A stretch of DNA of 64,000 nucleotides from positions 2,817,636 to 2,881,635 of the forward strand of contig NZ_LFZW01000001.1 in assembly GCF_001183985.1 (NCBI RefSeq). Direction: 5' to 3'. Both the position numbers and the translations under genes were made by a program. Position 1 is the stretch's first letter; each line of letters begins with the position of its first letter. The notes under the pieces were generated by a model. The model worked only from the letters and a program-made list of their open reading frames with translations, searched no databases and was not told the DNA's origin. The DNA is from Peribacillus loiseleuriae. GTDB taxonomy: Bacteria; Bacillota; Bacilli; Bacillales; DSM-1321. Shown here in pieces: positions 47,512 to 55,753 of the stretch.

Positions 47512-47982
47512 TTACTTATTCCCTTTCACCTCTTGACGTTTTTCTCTTAACCAACTCGTCAATTTAGCTAAAGACCCTTGTTCTTTTACTTTGGTGACTT
47601 TTAGTTTTGAAGCGTTTTTTTCTAGAAATATCTCTTCTTTATCAATCGCATACTCAAACGCCAACACAAGTCCAATGTCAGTATTATAATCTTTATTGAT
47701 CACCATTTTATAAGGTATTTTATTAATTCGCGCAGCTTCAATATATTTTTTCAAAGAAGAGTATTCCATATTTCCGTTCGCAAATAGCAGTGCCTGTGGA
47801 TGCTTTTTCATCAAATTCATAAATTCCTGATAGACCTCTTTATCCCTCACTTGCGGCTGTGTCAATACAGCAATAATTCGTTCTCGAATCGTACCGAGGT
47901 ATCTTTTTCTTTCTTCCGGTTTCAATTCCTTCTGTCCGTGTATTCCTTGTTGAATGATTTCATCTACGTTTTTGCCAGACAA
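47512..47982 (-). CDS. yueI: YueI-family protein (DUF1694), function unknown
   Basis: 156 residues. It matches the YueI pattern: TIRERIIAVLTQPQV, HPQALLFANGNMEYSSLKKYIEAA, and YNTDIGLVLAFEYAIDKEEI. Cytoplasmic, no membrane segment; the fold is related to YueI/L7Ae-like small domains by family annotation. TTG at 47982 with GGAGG eight bases upstream. No operon partner. Confidence 0.85.
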   Translation of the reverse strand: MSGKNVDEIIQQGIHGQKELKPEERKRYLGTIRERIIAVLTQPQVRDKEVYQEFMNLMKKHPQALLFANGNMEYSSLKKYIEAARINKIPYKMVINKDYNTDIGLVLAFEYAIDKEEIFLEKNASKLKVTKVKEQGSLAKLTSWLREKRQEVKGNK

Positions 47983-48396
47983 ATAGGTTCCCTCCTTGCT
48001 TTGATCATCTTAAATAGTGTATTTACTAACACTTTATTTGTGCTGAAATTCTTATGTAGATTTGTTTAATGAAAGATACTCCATTATTATTATCTTCCTA
48101 AGTTGATAAAACTCGTTTTGGCACGTAATTGTCAAATTTGATACGAAATATACTCATTTTTGACCTCACATCCCTCCCATGCCTTACAAGGGCTTTCTCT
48201 TTCAGAAAATCTGTAATAACTGACCTTCGTAAAATAATGTTTAATTCAATCATTCAGTTTCCATATATAGTATTTAATCACATTTATCTTATTATGTATT
48301 AGTCGTTAGATGGTTTAATTCTTTGCTTTTAAGACAGCCTCGTATTAATTTCAATCCTAATTGTTCCATTTTTGGTTTTATCTTTGTTGAATGTGT

Positions 48397-48402
48397 TATA
48401 AT
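48397..48402 (+). promoter_or_regulatory. extended -10 promoter before a small membrane peptide
   Basis: TGTTATAAT (TGnTATAAT extended -10), about 45 bases before a GTG start with AAGGGGG. A weak TTGGTT lies 19 bases upstream. Upstream, 47983-48390 has nothing recognised. Confidence 0.55.
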
Positions 48403-48447
48403 TCAATCATATGTTTTATTCGAATAATGAACAAGGGGGTTAGTGTA

Positions 48448-48543
48448 GTGGATGAACTTTTATTATGGATAATCAAAATTGTATTTGTAGCAGGAACGAT
48501 TGGGATGTTCTTTCTTTTAGGAGTAATTCGTAATGAAGAGTAA
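48448..48543 (+). CDS. 31-residue single-helix membrane peptide
   Basis: GTG start at 48448 with AAGGGGG seven bases upstream and an extended -10 promoter. The product MDELLLWIIKIVFVAGTIG... is one hydrophobic helix with an acidic start and a basic then acidic end (IRNEE). It has the look of a small membrane regulator or helper. Its family is not recognised. Confidence 0.5.
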   Translation: MDELLLWIIKIVFVAGTIGMFFLLGVIRNEE

Positions 48544-48674
48544 GTTTATTTTACATACACACCTCGACTGACTACCAACTACTCTGCCTTTTTCAGTAGT
48601 CGGGCGACTTGTAGACGCTCTCACGCGTTATCGATAGACATGATGCTCCTCATGTTAGTAAATAAGCGACACGT

Positions 48675-48714
48675 CCCAAAGCCCTTCTTCAATAAATTGA
48701 AGAAGGGCTTTGGG
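48675..48714. repeat. perfect 19-bp stem hairpin, 2-base loop
   Basis: CCCAAAGCCCTTCTTCAAT paired with ATTGAAGAAGGGCTTTGGG. There is no T tract on either strand. It lies between the small peptide and the YvsG-like gene, which converge, so it may be a shared terminator or a repeat end. A second imperfect palindrome (CTACT...AGTAG) lies at about 48575-48600. Confidence 0.55.
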
Positions 48715-48843
48715 TGTAAGTCATCATTATTTAGTAATACATTTGATTGTTAATTTTCCAGTATTCTGCGCCTTTTGTAATCTAGGACACTCGATATAAA
48801 ATTTCTTAGTGATTGTTGAACATTCTCAACGGCAAATGACGAT

Positions 48844-49335
48844 TTATTTATACTGATATAAATAATACAATAAGATGTCCTTTCCGTAGTAAAGGACAAC
48901 GAGAGTCAAGCCTGTTAATACGATAGATTCTAAGGCCCCTCCTGTTTTCATCGTTAATGGTAGTCGGAACGTTATGTCCAAAGGATACAATAATTTGATT
49001 CCATTTTTTGTTGCTGCATCCAGCAGTAAATGGCTTGCCATCCCAATCAAGATACCAATCCGAATTGATTCGAATGGGATAATTAAAAGGAGTAGGCCAT
49101 TAATAATGATCAAAAATAATATACTGTGAGTTAGGGTACGATGACCGAATATCCTATTAATGAATTTCGATAGCCATGGTAATTTCCTGCCAATTTTACT
49201 TCCCCCATGACAAATATCTGGAATCATTCCACCAAGTGCTCCAGCAGCAATCATGATCGCAGGATCATAGTTCGATGTTTGAGCAAAAGCAGCAGTAGCC
49301 GCAATACCGCCCATAATATGTGTTTTTCCAGTCAA
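48844..49335 (-). CDS. YdjM/YvsG-type membrane-bound metal-dependent hydrolase (DUF457)
   Basis: 163 residues. THIMGGIAATAA and HRTLTHS carry the conserved His residues, followed by MASHLLLDAATKNGIKLLYP, the hallmark HxxxD pattern of DUF457. About four membrane helices. TTG at 49335 has GGTGG seven bases upstream; the ATG at 49368 would include that site. E. coli YdjM is LexA-regulated, but no LexA box was seen here. The enzymatic substrate is unknown. Confidence 0.85.
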   Translation of the reverse strand: MTGKTHIMGGIAATAAFAQTSNYDPAIMIAAGALGGMIPDICHGGSKIGRKLPWLSKFINRIFGHRTLTHSILFLIIINGLLLLIIPFESIRIGILIGMASHLLLDAATKNGIKLLYPLDITFRLPLTMKTGGALESIVLTGLTLVVLYYGKDILLYYLYQYK

Positions 49336-49504
49336 ACTTTTTCCACCTTCTCTTCTCAACATTTGCATAGAAGCCCATTATACTCCATTTTTGAATGATG
49401 TCATAGAGTACTAGTGAAAGAGTATGTTTGTAGGTTAAACACAAACAAAAGACTCAGTCAACAACTAAGCCTTTTACTAAGGAACTATGAGAGAAATAGG
49501 TTCA

Positions 49505-49627
49505 TTACCAATCTTCTGTAATCTCAAGTAATACATCAATATCAATTTTATTCATAGGGAAAGAAACTACTTCTTCTGCGTACTCTTCGGTTGCTTCTAA
49601 CAAATAATCAATATCGATTGTAACCAC
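49505..49627 (-). CDS. 40-residue acidic peptide with internal repeat
   Basis: GTG start at 49627 with AAAGGGGGG upstream, stop at 49505. The product is strongly acidic and contains a duplicated unit: IDIDYLLEATEEY and IDIDVLLEITEDW. No membrane segment. It lies in the 450-base gap between the YvsG-like and VanZ-like genes. Unrecognised; the ribosome binding site and the internal duplication argue that it is translated. Confidence 0.5.
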   Translation of the reverse strand: MVTIDIDYLLEATEEYAEEVVSFPMNKIDIDVLLEITEDW

Positions 49628-49788
49628 AGCGGACGCCCCCCTTTACATTGAGCTATTGATCTTTACCCACTATTTTAACAGAATAAACCTTTTAAACTAT
49701 TTCATCAAATGAGAAAATAGCCGTGTTTAAAAAAACACATCCCTTTCATGTCTTACTGTAGTCACGGTTAAAATACAGTTTTCTTAAC

Positions 49789-50265
49789 TCAGGAACAAAT
49801 TATCTTATCCACTTTGTTCATCATTATCATAAAAGTTCCCGCTATAAGATACCCACATAATCCGCCAATTGTGTTCAGTATGATATCATCCACATCAAAG
49901 CTACCAATCCGAAAACTTAGTTGCAGACTTTCTACGAGCAGCGATGCCATAGATGACGTAATTACCGTTTTCACTATATGAAAACGTTTAAATAGTAAAG
50001 GAATAAGAAACCCAAAAGGCATAAAAGCTAGAATATTTCCCCAGAAATTTATGAACCAAGCATGATAGTAACCTGTAGATAATAACTTAAAATACAAAGA
50101 AATTGTGCTGAATGGGACAAGGTTATAGTCCAAGATAATTACAGATTGTCGATAATATGCAAAAAATAATAGGTAACTGAGAAATAACAGATATGAGATG
50201 AAAATTAGACTCCCAACTATAAAAAGAACTCTTTTTAACAATAGGTTTTGAAGTTGCACAAACAT
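49789..50265 (-). CDS. VanZ-family membrane protein
   Basis: 158 residues with about five helices. VanZ marks are NLVPFSTI, NFWGNILAFMPFGFLIPLLF, and the ESLQLSFRIGSFDVDDIILNTIGG stretch. VanZ homologs influence teicoplanin or lipopeptide tolerance in some species; most Bacillus copies have no known role. ATG 50265 with GGAGGG upstream. Confidence 0.85.
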   Translation of the reverse strand: MFVQLQNLLLKRVLFIVGSLIFISYLLFLSYLLFFAYYRQSVIILDYNLVPFSTISLYFKLLSTGYYHAWFINFWGNILAFMPFGFLIPLLFKRFHIVKTVITSSMASLLVESLQLSFRIGSFDVDDIILNTIGGLCGYLIAGTFMIMMNKVDKIICS

Positions 50266-50612
50266 ATATACCCTCCATTGCCTGCCAGATTCAGTTTCAT
50301 TCTATTCTTTGGGTAAACTATAACATATCATCGATGATGTTGTAGAGATAATAAAATGATTCGTACCAGCCCGTATGAATCTGTTCAAGTAAACGTAGAT
50401 TAATGAGTGTGAGTCATTTAGCTTTAAATATATGCTAAAGAAATCAAGATTGCAGTCGTTGTATCGTTTTTTCTATAAAGGCCTTGTTATTTTAGGTAAT
50501 TCTATTAATGTAGTGAGGTTAGTCCTTTATATTCTGGCGAGGTTTTTATTGAAATATACAAATGGTGGTTATCTTACGTCCCTTTCATGACTTTTATTTT
50601 CAAAAAGCGCGG

Positions 50613-50745
50613 TTCAAAACCACCGCCTTTAGACGGTATACGCTTTAGCTTAGTTCTTTAGTTCTTCAGTTTTGCTTTTGAACCATTGTTCTTCAGTGGG
50701 CTTTAGCCCAAATGGATTCCCCCTACTTTAGTAGGGGGTCGTTCA
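50613..50745. mobile_element. IS200/IS605-like ends without transposase (miniature element)
   Basis: Starts TTCAAAACCACCGCCTTTAG and ends with GGGCTTTAGCCC (50698-50709), then CCCCCTAC-TTTA-GTAGGGGG (50719-50738) and TTCAA. These subterminal hairpins and TTCAA boundaries resemble IS200/IS605 ends as I know them. It is about 130 bp long with no coding frame. The rest of 50266-51059 shows no gene I can support. Confidence 0.45.
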
Positions 50746-51059
50746 ATTGTACAATATGAGACTACATCTGATTTCGTTTGCTTACTTTATAATTGAAGGT
50801 AAAGTTAAAACGTAAGAATCTCATTGATCGAATCAAAAGTAAGGAAATACCATATACCTTTAGCAGTTAGAATCTGTGCATTACTAACTACAATCTAGAC
50901 AATACTAGCTGGAATTGAAAAATACATACCAAAATGAGCTTTTTAATTTAACGAATATTGTTTTGGCTATGAATAAACAAGTTTTTTAACAATGTATTCT
51001 ATCGACATTATTATTGAAATAAACACAATTACATATTCAATCCGATATTTTTTCACTTA

Positions 51060-51088
51060 AAAATACCGCCATTATTTAATATGGCGGT
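51060..51088 (-). terminator. terminator overlapping the end of the 52-residue peptide gene
   Basis: Minus strand ACCGCCAT...ATGGCGGT stem (51065-51072 with 51081-51088), 8-base loop, then ATTTTT. The stop codon of the small gene lies inside it. Confidence 0.75.
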
Positions 51089-51230
51089 TCGTTTTACAAA
51101 AATACATAAATAATTGTTCAATATACTCTGAGGAACCATCCCTTACATAATCCTTCATAGAATCCACTGATTTTGGGTGTTCTGTCTCAAAAAGATTGGC
51201 CTCTTCTTTTTGTTTTTCTAATGAATCCAT
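51072..51230 (-). CDS. 52-residue peptide, unrecognised
   Basis: ATG at 51230 with GGTGGAG four bases upstream; stop in the terminator loop. The product (MDSLEKQKEEANLFETEHPK...) is charged and helical, with a C-terminal 'FMYFCKTNRHIK' containing a single Cys. A 9-bp hairpin sits just before the ribosome binding site. Together these make a compact, complete-looking transcription unit. No family is recognised and no known toxin or signal motif is seen. Confidence 0.55.
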   Translation of the reverse strand: MDSLEKQKEEANLFETEHPKSVDSMKDYVRDGSSEYIEQLFMYFCKTNRHIK

Positions 51231-51244
51231 GGTTCTCCACCTCA

Positions 51245-51266
51245 CCCTATCTTATTCAAGATAGGG
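51245..51266 (-). promoter_or_regulatory. 5' leader hairpin next to the ribosome binding site
   Basis: CCCTATCTT-GAAT-AAGATAGGG on the minus strand, ending a few bases before GAGGTGGAG of the 52-residue peptide gene. It may control translation or mRNA life. Upstream, 51267-51784 has no gene; it holds an imperfect inverted repeat (AAAGGATC..., about 51695-51775) before the glnP end. Confidence 0.45.
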
Positions 51267-51784
51267 CTTGGATTGTGACAATGAATGATTAAATAGTCCA
51301 TGGTCAGTCCAGTCCCTAGGGAAGATGCACTACCCTCTTCTACCGGTAAGGCATTTCAAAAATTTGATTGAAGCGTTGTGAATGAAGCTTATAAATACAC
51401 ATTAAAAATATCTACACATTGGCTTCATTGCTTATTTAAGCCTTTTACAACTGATATATTTCAACAAATCCCCTAGTTTTTTATTGAGTTTAGAAGACTT
51501 ACACTTTTTTGTCTGTAGATTTAAAGGTTTCAGCTAGTATTTGGTTTATTTAAAAAGATATTCTATAGCCATAGCAGGATAAATTGTAGTTTTACTTAAC
51601 CCCTCCCTTTTAGTTAACATAATATTATTATTTAATTCATATAGATCCGTCTAACACTAAGGATAAACAACAAAATGGCTGCCCCATAACGAAAGGATCA
51701 TACCCACATCTACGATATAGCGTTTATAAGACATAATAAACAGTATATAGTCTTTGTGGTCAGATCCTTTTGGAACAACCTCTT

Positions 51785-52435
51785 TCATGTTCGTTTTACT
51801 TCCAATCGACGGGATAGTACAGATAAAGTATAATTCACGACGAAATACATAAGAGCAACAAATAGTAATATCGGAACTAAATAAGTGCTTTTTTGACCAT
51901 AGACAATTTGTGCATGGTGTGTCAGTTCAGGTACTGAAATGACAACCGCAAGTGAAGTATCTTTTAATAAAGAAATAAACTGACTAACTGTCGGTGGTAC
52001 CATTCTTCGTAGAGCTTGCGGCAATATGATATGCCATAGTGCTTGAAAGTAACTTAAACCTGATGATCGTGCAGCTTCCATTTGACCTTTATCAATCGAA
52101 GTTAATCCGCTTCGAATAATTTCTGATATCATTGCTGCTTCAAATATAGTTAAGGCAATAATAGCTGCTGGAACTTCCTTGAATTTAATCCCTATTTCCG
52201 GCAGAGCAAAAAAAGTAAAGAAAATAATTAATAATAAGGGTAAATTTCTAATAATCTCTACAATCATTGCAAGTATTTGTGATAGGACAGGTATTTTGGC
52301 AAAACGAAGAGTTCCAACAAATCCACCAAGTATGAAGCTTAAAATGATAGCGATTAAGGCCATTTTAAGCGTCAACCAAAAACCATTCAATAAAAATGTC
52401 AGATTATCAGCTGAATATGCATCAATAAAATCCAT
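51785..52435 (-). CDS. glnP: amino acid ABC transporter permease (GlnP-like)
   Basis: 216 residues, five helices. The EAA loop is EAARSSGLSYFQALWHIILPQALRR. The N-terminus FLLNGFWLTLKMALIA fits HisM/GlnP family permeases. GAGGGAGGG precedes ATG 52435. It is the fourth gene of Q-H-M-P, the same order as the B. subtilis glutamine transporter operon. Substrate is inferred from order and solute-binding protein; other polar amino acids are possible. Confidence 0.88.
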   Translation of the reverse strand: MDFIDAYSADNLTFLLNGFWLTLKMALIAIILSFILGGFVGTLRFAKIPVLSQILAMIVEIIRNLPLLLIIFFTFFALPEIGIKFKEVPAAIIALTIFEAAMISEIIRSGLTSIDKGQMEAARSSGLSYFQALWHIILPQALRRMVPPTVSQFISLLKDTSLAVVISVPELTHHAQIVYGQKSTYLVPILLFVALMYFVVNYTLSVLSRRLEVKRT

Positions 52436-52448
52436 CGGTGTCCCTCCC

Positions 52449-53084
52449 TCAATTACTCTTAGCCAGGCGTTTCTCTAAATAACTTACGCCAAGACTTAAA
52501 GGAATGGTTAGTACTAAATAAAACATGGCAACTAATATATACGTGTCCATCACCCTAAATGTTCTTGCTGAAATAAGATCAGCTTGATACATCAAATCAC
52601 CGCCGGCAATGACAGCTACCAAAGAAGAGTTCTTTACCAGATTAATAAATTGATTACCAAGCGGGGGTATTACAACTTTAATTGCTTGCGGCAAAATAAC
52701 AATTCTCATTGCCTGACTATATGTAAGACCTGAAGACCTTGCCGCTTCCATTTGTCCTTCTGGTATCGAAAGAATACCCGCTCGAATCGCCTCCGCAATG
52801 AAAGCCGTTGTATAAATGGTTAAAGCAATTGTACCAGCTGTAATCCCTTTGAAATTAAAGACTAAATAGACAAATAGCGTAATGATTAATAGAGGAATGT
52901 TGCGGAAAAATTCAACATATGTAGTGCCTAACCGATTCAATGGCTTGTATGGGGCAATTCTTAATACAGCAATAAATGCTCCAAGTAATAAACTTGCAAT
53001 AAGGGCAGTAACACTTGCAATTATAGTTACCTTGAATCCTTGAAGAAACATGTCCATATTATTCGTTAAAATTGAGAAATTCAC
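52449..53084 (-). CDS. glnM: amino acid ABC transporter permease (GlnM-like)
   Basis: 211 residues, five helices, EAA loop EAARSSGLTYSQAMRIVILPQAIK. GTG at 53084 with GGGGGGGG upstream. Pairs with the next permease to form the membrane channel. 13 bases separate the two genes. Confidence 0.88.
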   Translation of the reverse strand: MNFSILTNNMDMFLQGFKVTIIASVTALIASLLLGAFIAVLRIAPYKPLNRLGTTYVEFFRNIPLLIITLFVYLVFNFKGITAGTIALTIYTTAFIAEAIRAGILSIPEGQMEAARSSGLTYSQAMRIVILPQAIKVVIPPLGNQFINLVKNSSLVAVIAGGDLMYQADLISARTFRVMDTYILVAMFYLVLTIPLSLGVSYLEKRLAKSN

Positions 53085-53112
53085 TTTGACACCCCCCCCT
53101 CTAACTAATCAG

Positions 53113-53132
53113 GATGAGCAAACGCGCTCATC
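53113..53132 (-). promoter_or_regulatory. intercistronic stem-loop between glnH and glnM
   Basis: GATGAGC / GCTCATC with a 6-base loop in the 72-base gap. Such hairpins after solute-binding protein genes commonly protect or partly end the mRNA so the binding protein is made in excess. Confidence 0.6.
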
Positions 53133-53156
53133 CCAATAAATTAAATCCAAAATCTA

Positions 53157-53975
53157 TTAATCTTTTTTAATCCATTTGTCATGGATTTCATCATATTTAC
53201 CTGAATCTTTAAGAGCCTTCAATGCTTCATTTAATTTTTTAACGAAATTTTCATTACCTTTATTGACAGCAATTCCGTATGGCTCATCTGTAAATGTGCC
53301 TCCGACTAATTCAAAGCTCGGATCTTCATCAGCCATACCGTAAAGGATAGAATCATCCGTAGTCAGTGCATCACCTTTGCCTTGCTTAAGAGCGGCAAAT
53401 GCTTCTGAGTAATTTTCAAATTCTAACACTTCTGCATCAGGTGCTTTTTCACGAATATTTATTGTTGAGGTTGAACCCTTAACAGCAAGCACTGTTTTAC
53501 CTGTAAGACTTTCAATACCAGTTACATCACTGCCTTTTTTCACTAGTAGTGATTGTCCTGCATCGAAATAGACATCAGTAAAGTCTACTTCTTTTTTACG
53601 TTCTTCTGAAATAGTCATCGTTGCGATAATCGCATCGATATCTCCATTTTTCAAAAGCTGAATTCTAGTCTTCGAGGTAACCTCTTTAAACTCCACTTTA
53701 GATTCATCACCAAGAATTTCACCAGCGAGCCCTTTTGCGATATCAATATCAAAACCTTCCACTTCTCCTGTGCTTGGATTTTTAAGACCGAAAAGCCGAG
53801 TATCGTTTTTAACACCGAACACAATTTTGTCGTCTTTTTCAACCTTTGCCAATACTCCAGCTTTCTCACTATTGTCTGATCCTGTGCCTGAATTACTGCT
53901 TCCACAACCTGCAAGTATCATCGCTGCCATTAGTGGCAGAGCTGCCATTTTGAAAAACTTCTTTGGGTTCACCAT
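53157..53975 (-). CDS. glnH: amino acid-binding lipoprotein of ABC importer (GlnH-like)
   Basis: 272 residues. A signal sequence ends in the lipobox LAGC (Cys24), so the mature protein is lipid-anchored outside the membrane. The SBP family 3 core is clear (VFGVKNDTRLFGLKNPSTGE, FDIDIAKGLA, GDIDAIIATMTISEERKK). GAGGGGG precedes ATG 53975. Specificity for glutamine or glutamate is inferred from operon order. Confidence 0.92.
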   Translation of the reverse strand: MVNPKKFFKMAALPLMAAMILAGCGSSNSGTGSDNSEKAGVLAKVEKDDKIVFGVKNDTRLFGLKNPSTGEVEGFDIDIAKGLAGEILGDESKVEFKEVTSKTRIQLLKNGDIDAIIATMTISEERKKEVDFTDVYFDAGQSLLVKKGSDVTGIESLTGKTVLAVKGSTSTINIREKAPDAEVLEFENYSEAFAALKQGKGDALTTDDSILYGMADEDPSFELVGGTFTDEPYGIAVNKGNENFVKKLNEALKALKDSGKYDEIHDKWIKKD

Positions 53976-53996
53976 TTGTATTCCCCCTCTTATTTT

Positions 53997-54725
53997 TTAA
54001 TGATTTAATATACGGCTGAGAAATAGCTGAGCCCTTTCTTCTTTTGGATTCTCGTAAAACTCTGCCGGAATTGCTTCTTCTAAAATTTGACCTTGGTCCA
54101 GGAATACGATCCGATCAGCCACTTCTCGTGCAAACCCCATCTCATGGGTCACAACTACCATCGTCATTCCTTCATGTGCCAAAGCCTTCATAACATCAAG
54201 TACCTCTCCAATCATTTCAGGGTCTAGCGCTGAAGTCGGTTCATCAAATAGCATAATTTCTGGGCTCATCGCAAGTCCTCTTGCTATGGCAACACGTTGC
54301 TGCTGTCCACCGGATAGCTGTGATGGGTAGGATTGCGCTTTATCAGCAATTCCTACTTTTTCTAAATATTTAAGTGCGATTTCTTTTGCCTGTGATTCGG
54401 TTTGTCCTAATACTTTCATAGGTGCCAGGATAATATTTTGAAGAACGGTTTTGTGAGGATATAGATGAAAATGCTGAAAAACCATGCCGATTTCACGGCG
54501 GAGTTTATTAATGTTTGTTTTCTTATCACTTACCGAAATCCCATTCACTGTTAACGATCCTTCAGTTATGGCCTCCAGATGGTTAATACATCGTAGTAAT
54601 GTACTTTTACCAGAACCAGAAGGCCCTATAACAACAACTACCTCCCCTTTATTGATGGTTAGATTAATATTCTTCAGTACATGAAAATCCCCATAATACT
54701 TATTTACTTTGTCAAAAACAATCAT
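53997..54725 (-). CDS. glnQ: amino acid ABC transporter ATP-binding protein (GlnQ-like)
   Basis: 242 residues. Walker [10 protein letters not shown] (about 34-42), signature [16 protein letters not shown], Walker [16 protein letters not shown]-loop [10 protein letters not shown]. It matches the polar amino acid ATPase family closely. GGGGGGAGGG precedes ATG 54725. First gene of glnQHMP; a repeated 12-mer lies in its promoter region. Confidence 0.93.
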   Translation of the reverse strand: MIVFDKVNKYYGDFHVLKNINLTINKGEVVVVIGPSGSGKSTLLRCINHLEAITEGSLTVNGISVSDKKTNINKLRREIGMVFQHFHLYPHKTVLQNIILAPMKVLGQTESQAKEIALKYLEKVGIADKAQSYPSQLSGGQQQRVAIARGLAMSPEIMLFDEPTSALDPEMIGEVLDVMKALAHEGMTMVVVTHEMGFAREVADRIVFLDQGQILEEAIPAEFYENPKEERAQLFLSRILNH

Positions 54726-54765
54726 ACTGTGCCCTCCCCCCGTAACTAGTAACTATTATGTATGT

Positions 54766-54815
54766 AATATTCTGAATGAAAAGATCAAATTATTTATTTT
54801 TTAAATATTCTGAAT
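54766..54815. promoter_or_regulatory. exact 12-bp direct repeat upstream of glnQ
   Basis: AATATTCTGAAT occurs at 54766-54777 and 54804-54815, 38 bp apart (near a whole number of helical turns), 40-90 bases before the glnQ start. It does not fit TnrA/GlnR (TGTNAN7TNACA). The regulator is unknown. From 54816 to 55350 the sequence is AT-rich with nothing recognised. Confidence 0.4.
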
Positions 54816-55350
54816 TAAACAACTGTAGAGAAATTATCTTCATAAACTACTAGTTTAGTCCATCAATTAATAAACACACGAAGAAAATCCTATCTCGGAA
54901 TAGTTAAGTCTGCTAAGAATTTCAGTAATTTTTGCATAAAAAAGATTTTGTAATTACATACATTTCACGGTATATCCCTAAGGAATATTATGGAATACGT
55001 ACTCCATAAAACAATTTTCAAAGATTTTTTCTTGCTATCATATTGTGCATTACCAAATATCTTAAAAATTACCATCAAATTCCCATTATCCTTTTAATTA
55101 GGCATGCTACGCATCATTAATTCCCTAATAGCCTTTCTATTTTATTGGAGTGTTAAATATTACATGCGTTACTCTTACAAACAAAAGCTGTTACAAGCAA
55201 TAAGCTTTTATTTTTATATCTATGACTTAGACAAATAATCTAGAATATTATCTTCATTTATTAATTTTCACTGCTGTTTCTTCCTTTCCTTTCTACGCAG
55301 TTATCTAACTATAAGAAACTAGCAGACTACAAGCGTCAATGATGGATTAA

Positions 55351-55473
55351 TTAGAAAGTACTGAGAAGTTAAATGCAATCAGTCAATTAGCTGCATCAGT
55401 AGCTCATGAAATTCAGATTCCGTTGATAACAATCAACGGTTTTCTGCAGATATTGAACCATATGGATTCGTAG
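55351..55473 (+). pseudogene. fragment of a sporulation-type sensor histidine kinase (H-box)
   Basis: One frame reads ESTEKLNAISQLAASVAHEI followed by QIPLITINGFLQILNHMDS. This is the dimerisation/phosphoacceptor box (His in AHEI) of Kin-type kinases. A stop lies just before it and the frame ends where the dispersed repeat begins. Neither a sensor part nor an ATPase domain is present. A dead fragment. Confidence 0.75.
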
Positions 55474-55580
55474 TATCGCTTTATCTATGCTGCGCGAAGG
55501 TATTAGCGACACTAGAATTGAACTAACAATCGGTGGGGAATGAAGAAAACACCTACTAATTGAAGTTTCACATTATCTTT
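55470..55580 (+). repeat. dispersed repeat family R, partial copy
   Basis: TCGTAGTATCGCTTTATCTATGC matches 60490-60510 in part; GGTATTAGCGACACTAG matches the 38 kb copy; then GGTGGGGAATGAA and CTACTAATTGAAGTTTCAC match the tail at 60550-60585. It directly abuts the histidine kinase fragment. Confidence 0.6.
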
Positions 55581-55622
55581 CATTTCCCCTAAATGGTGAA
55601 ATCCTATATTTGTCCCCAATAC

Positions 55623-55741
55623 AAAGAAGGGGCCATTTAAGAGATATCAGACCCCGCAACCACAATACGCAGTTCAAATTATGCGTAACTACCAATTTGA
55701 ACTGTGTATTGAGCGCGTGGCCATCTTTTGGCCCCTTCTTT
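55623..55741 (-). terminator. terminator of the 55754 gene, split by an inserted repeat
   Basis: Arms AAAGAAGGGGCCA (55623-55635) and TGGCCCCTTCTTT (55729-55741) pair over 13 bp. Removing 55637-55724 (repeat plus one GGCCAT copy) would give a normal hairpin with a short loop, 12 bases after the stop of the unknown gene at 55754. Confidence 0.65.
55637..55718 (+). mobile_element. 82-bp palindromic mini-element, copy B (family M), with 6-bp target duplication
   Basis: Flanked by direct repeats GGCCAT (55631-55636 and 55719-55724). It contains CAATACGCAGTTCAAATT ... AATTTGAACTGTGTATTG, a long near-perfect inverted repeat, and TCAGACCCCGCAAC. A related copy is at 10843-10914. No coding frame. 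Behaves like a MITE. Confidence 0.65.
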
Positions 55742-55753
55742 TATACATCTTAA

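Noticed and set aside
50432-50590. 52-codon frame starting MLKKSRLQSLYRFF
   Set aside because: No ribosome binding site and no promoter; AT-rich chance frame in a gene-free region.
51267-51360. Leader of the 52-residue peptide gene as a possible lysine or other riboswitch
   Set aside because: Some short palindromes are present but conserved riboswitch segments are not.
54726-54830. TnrA/GlnR box upstream of glnQ
   Set aside because: No TGTNAN7TNACA match could be found.
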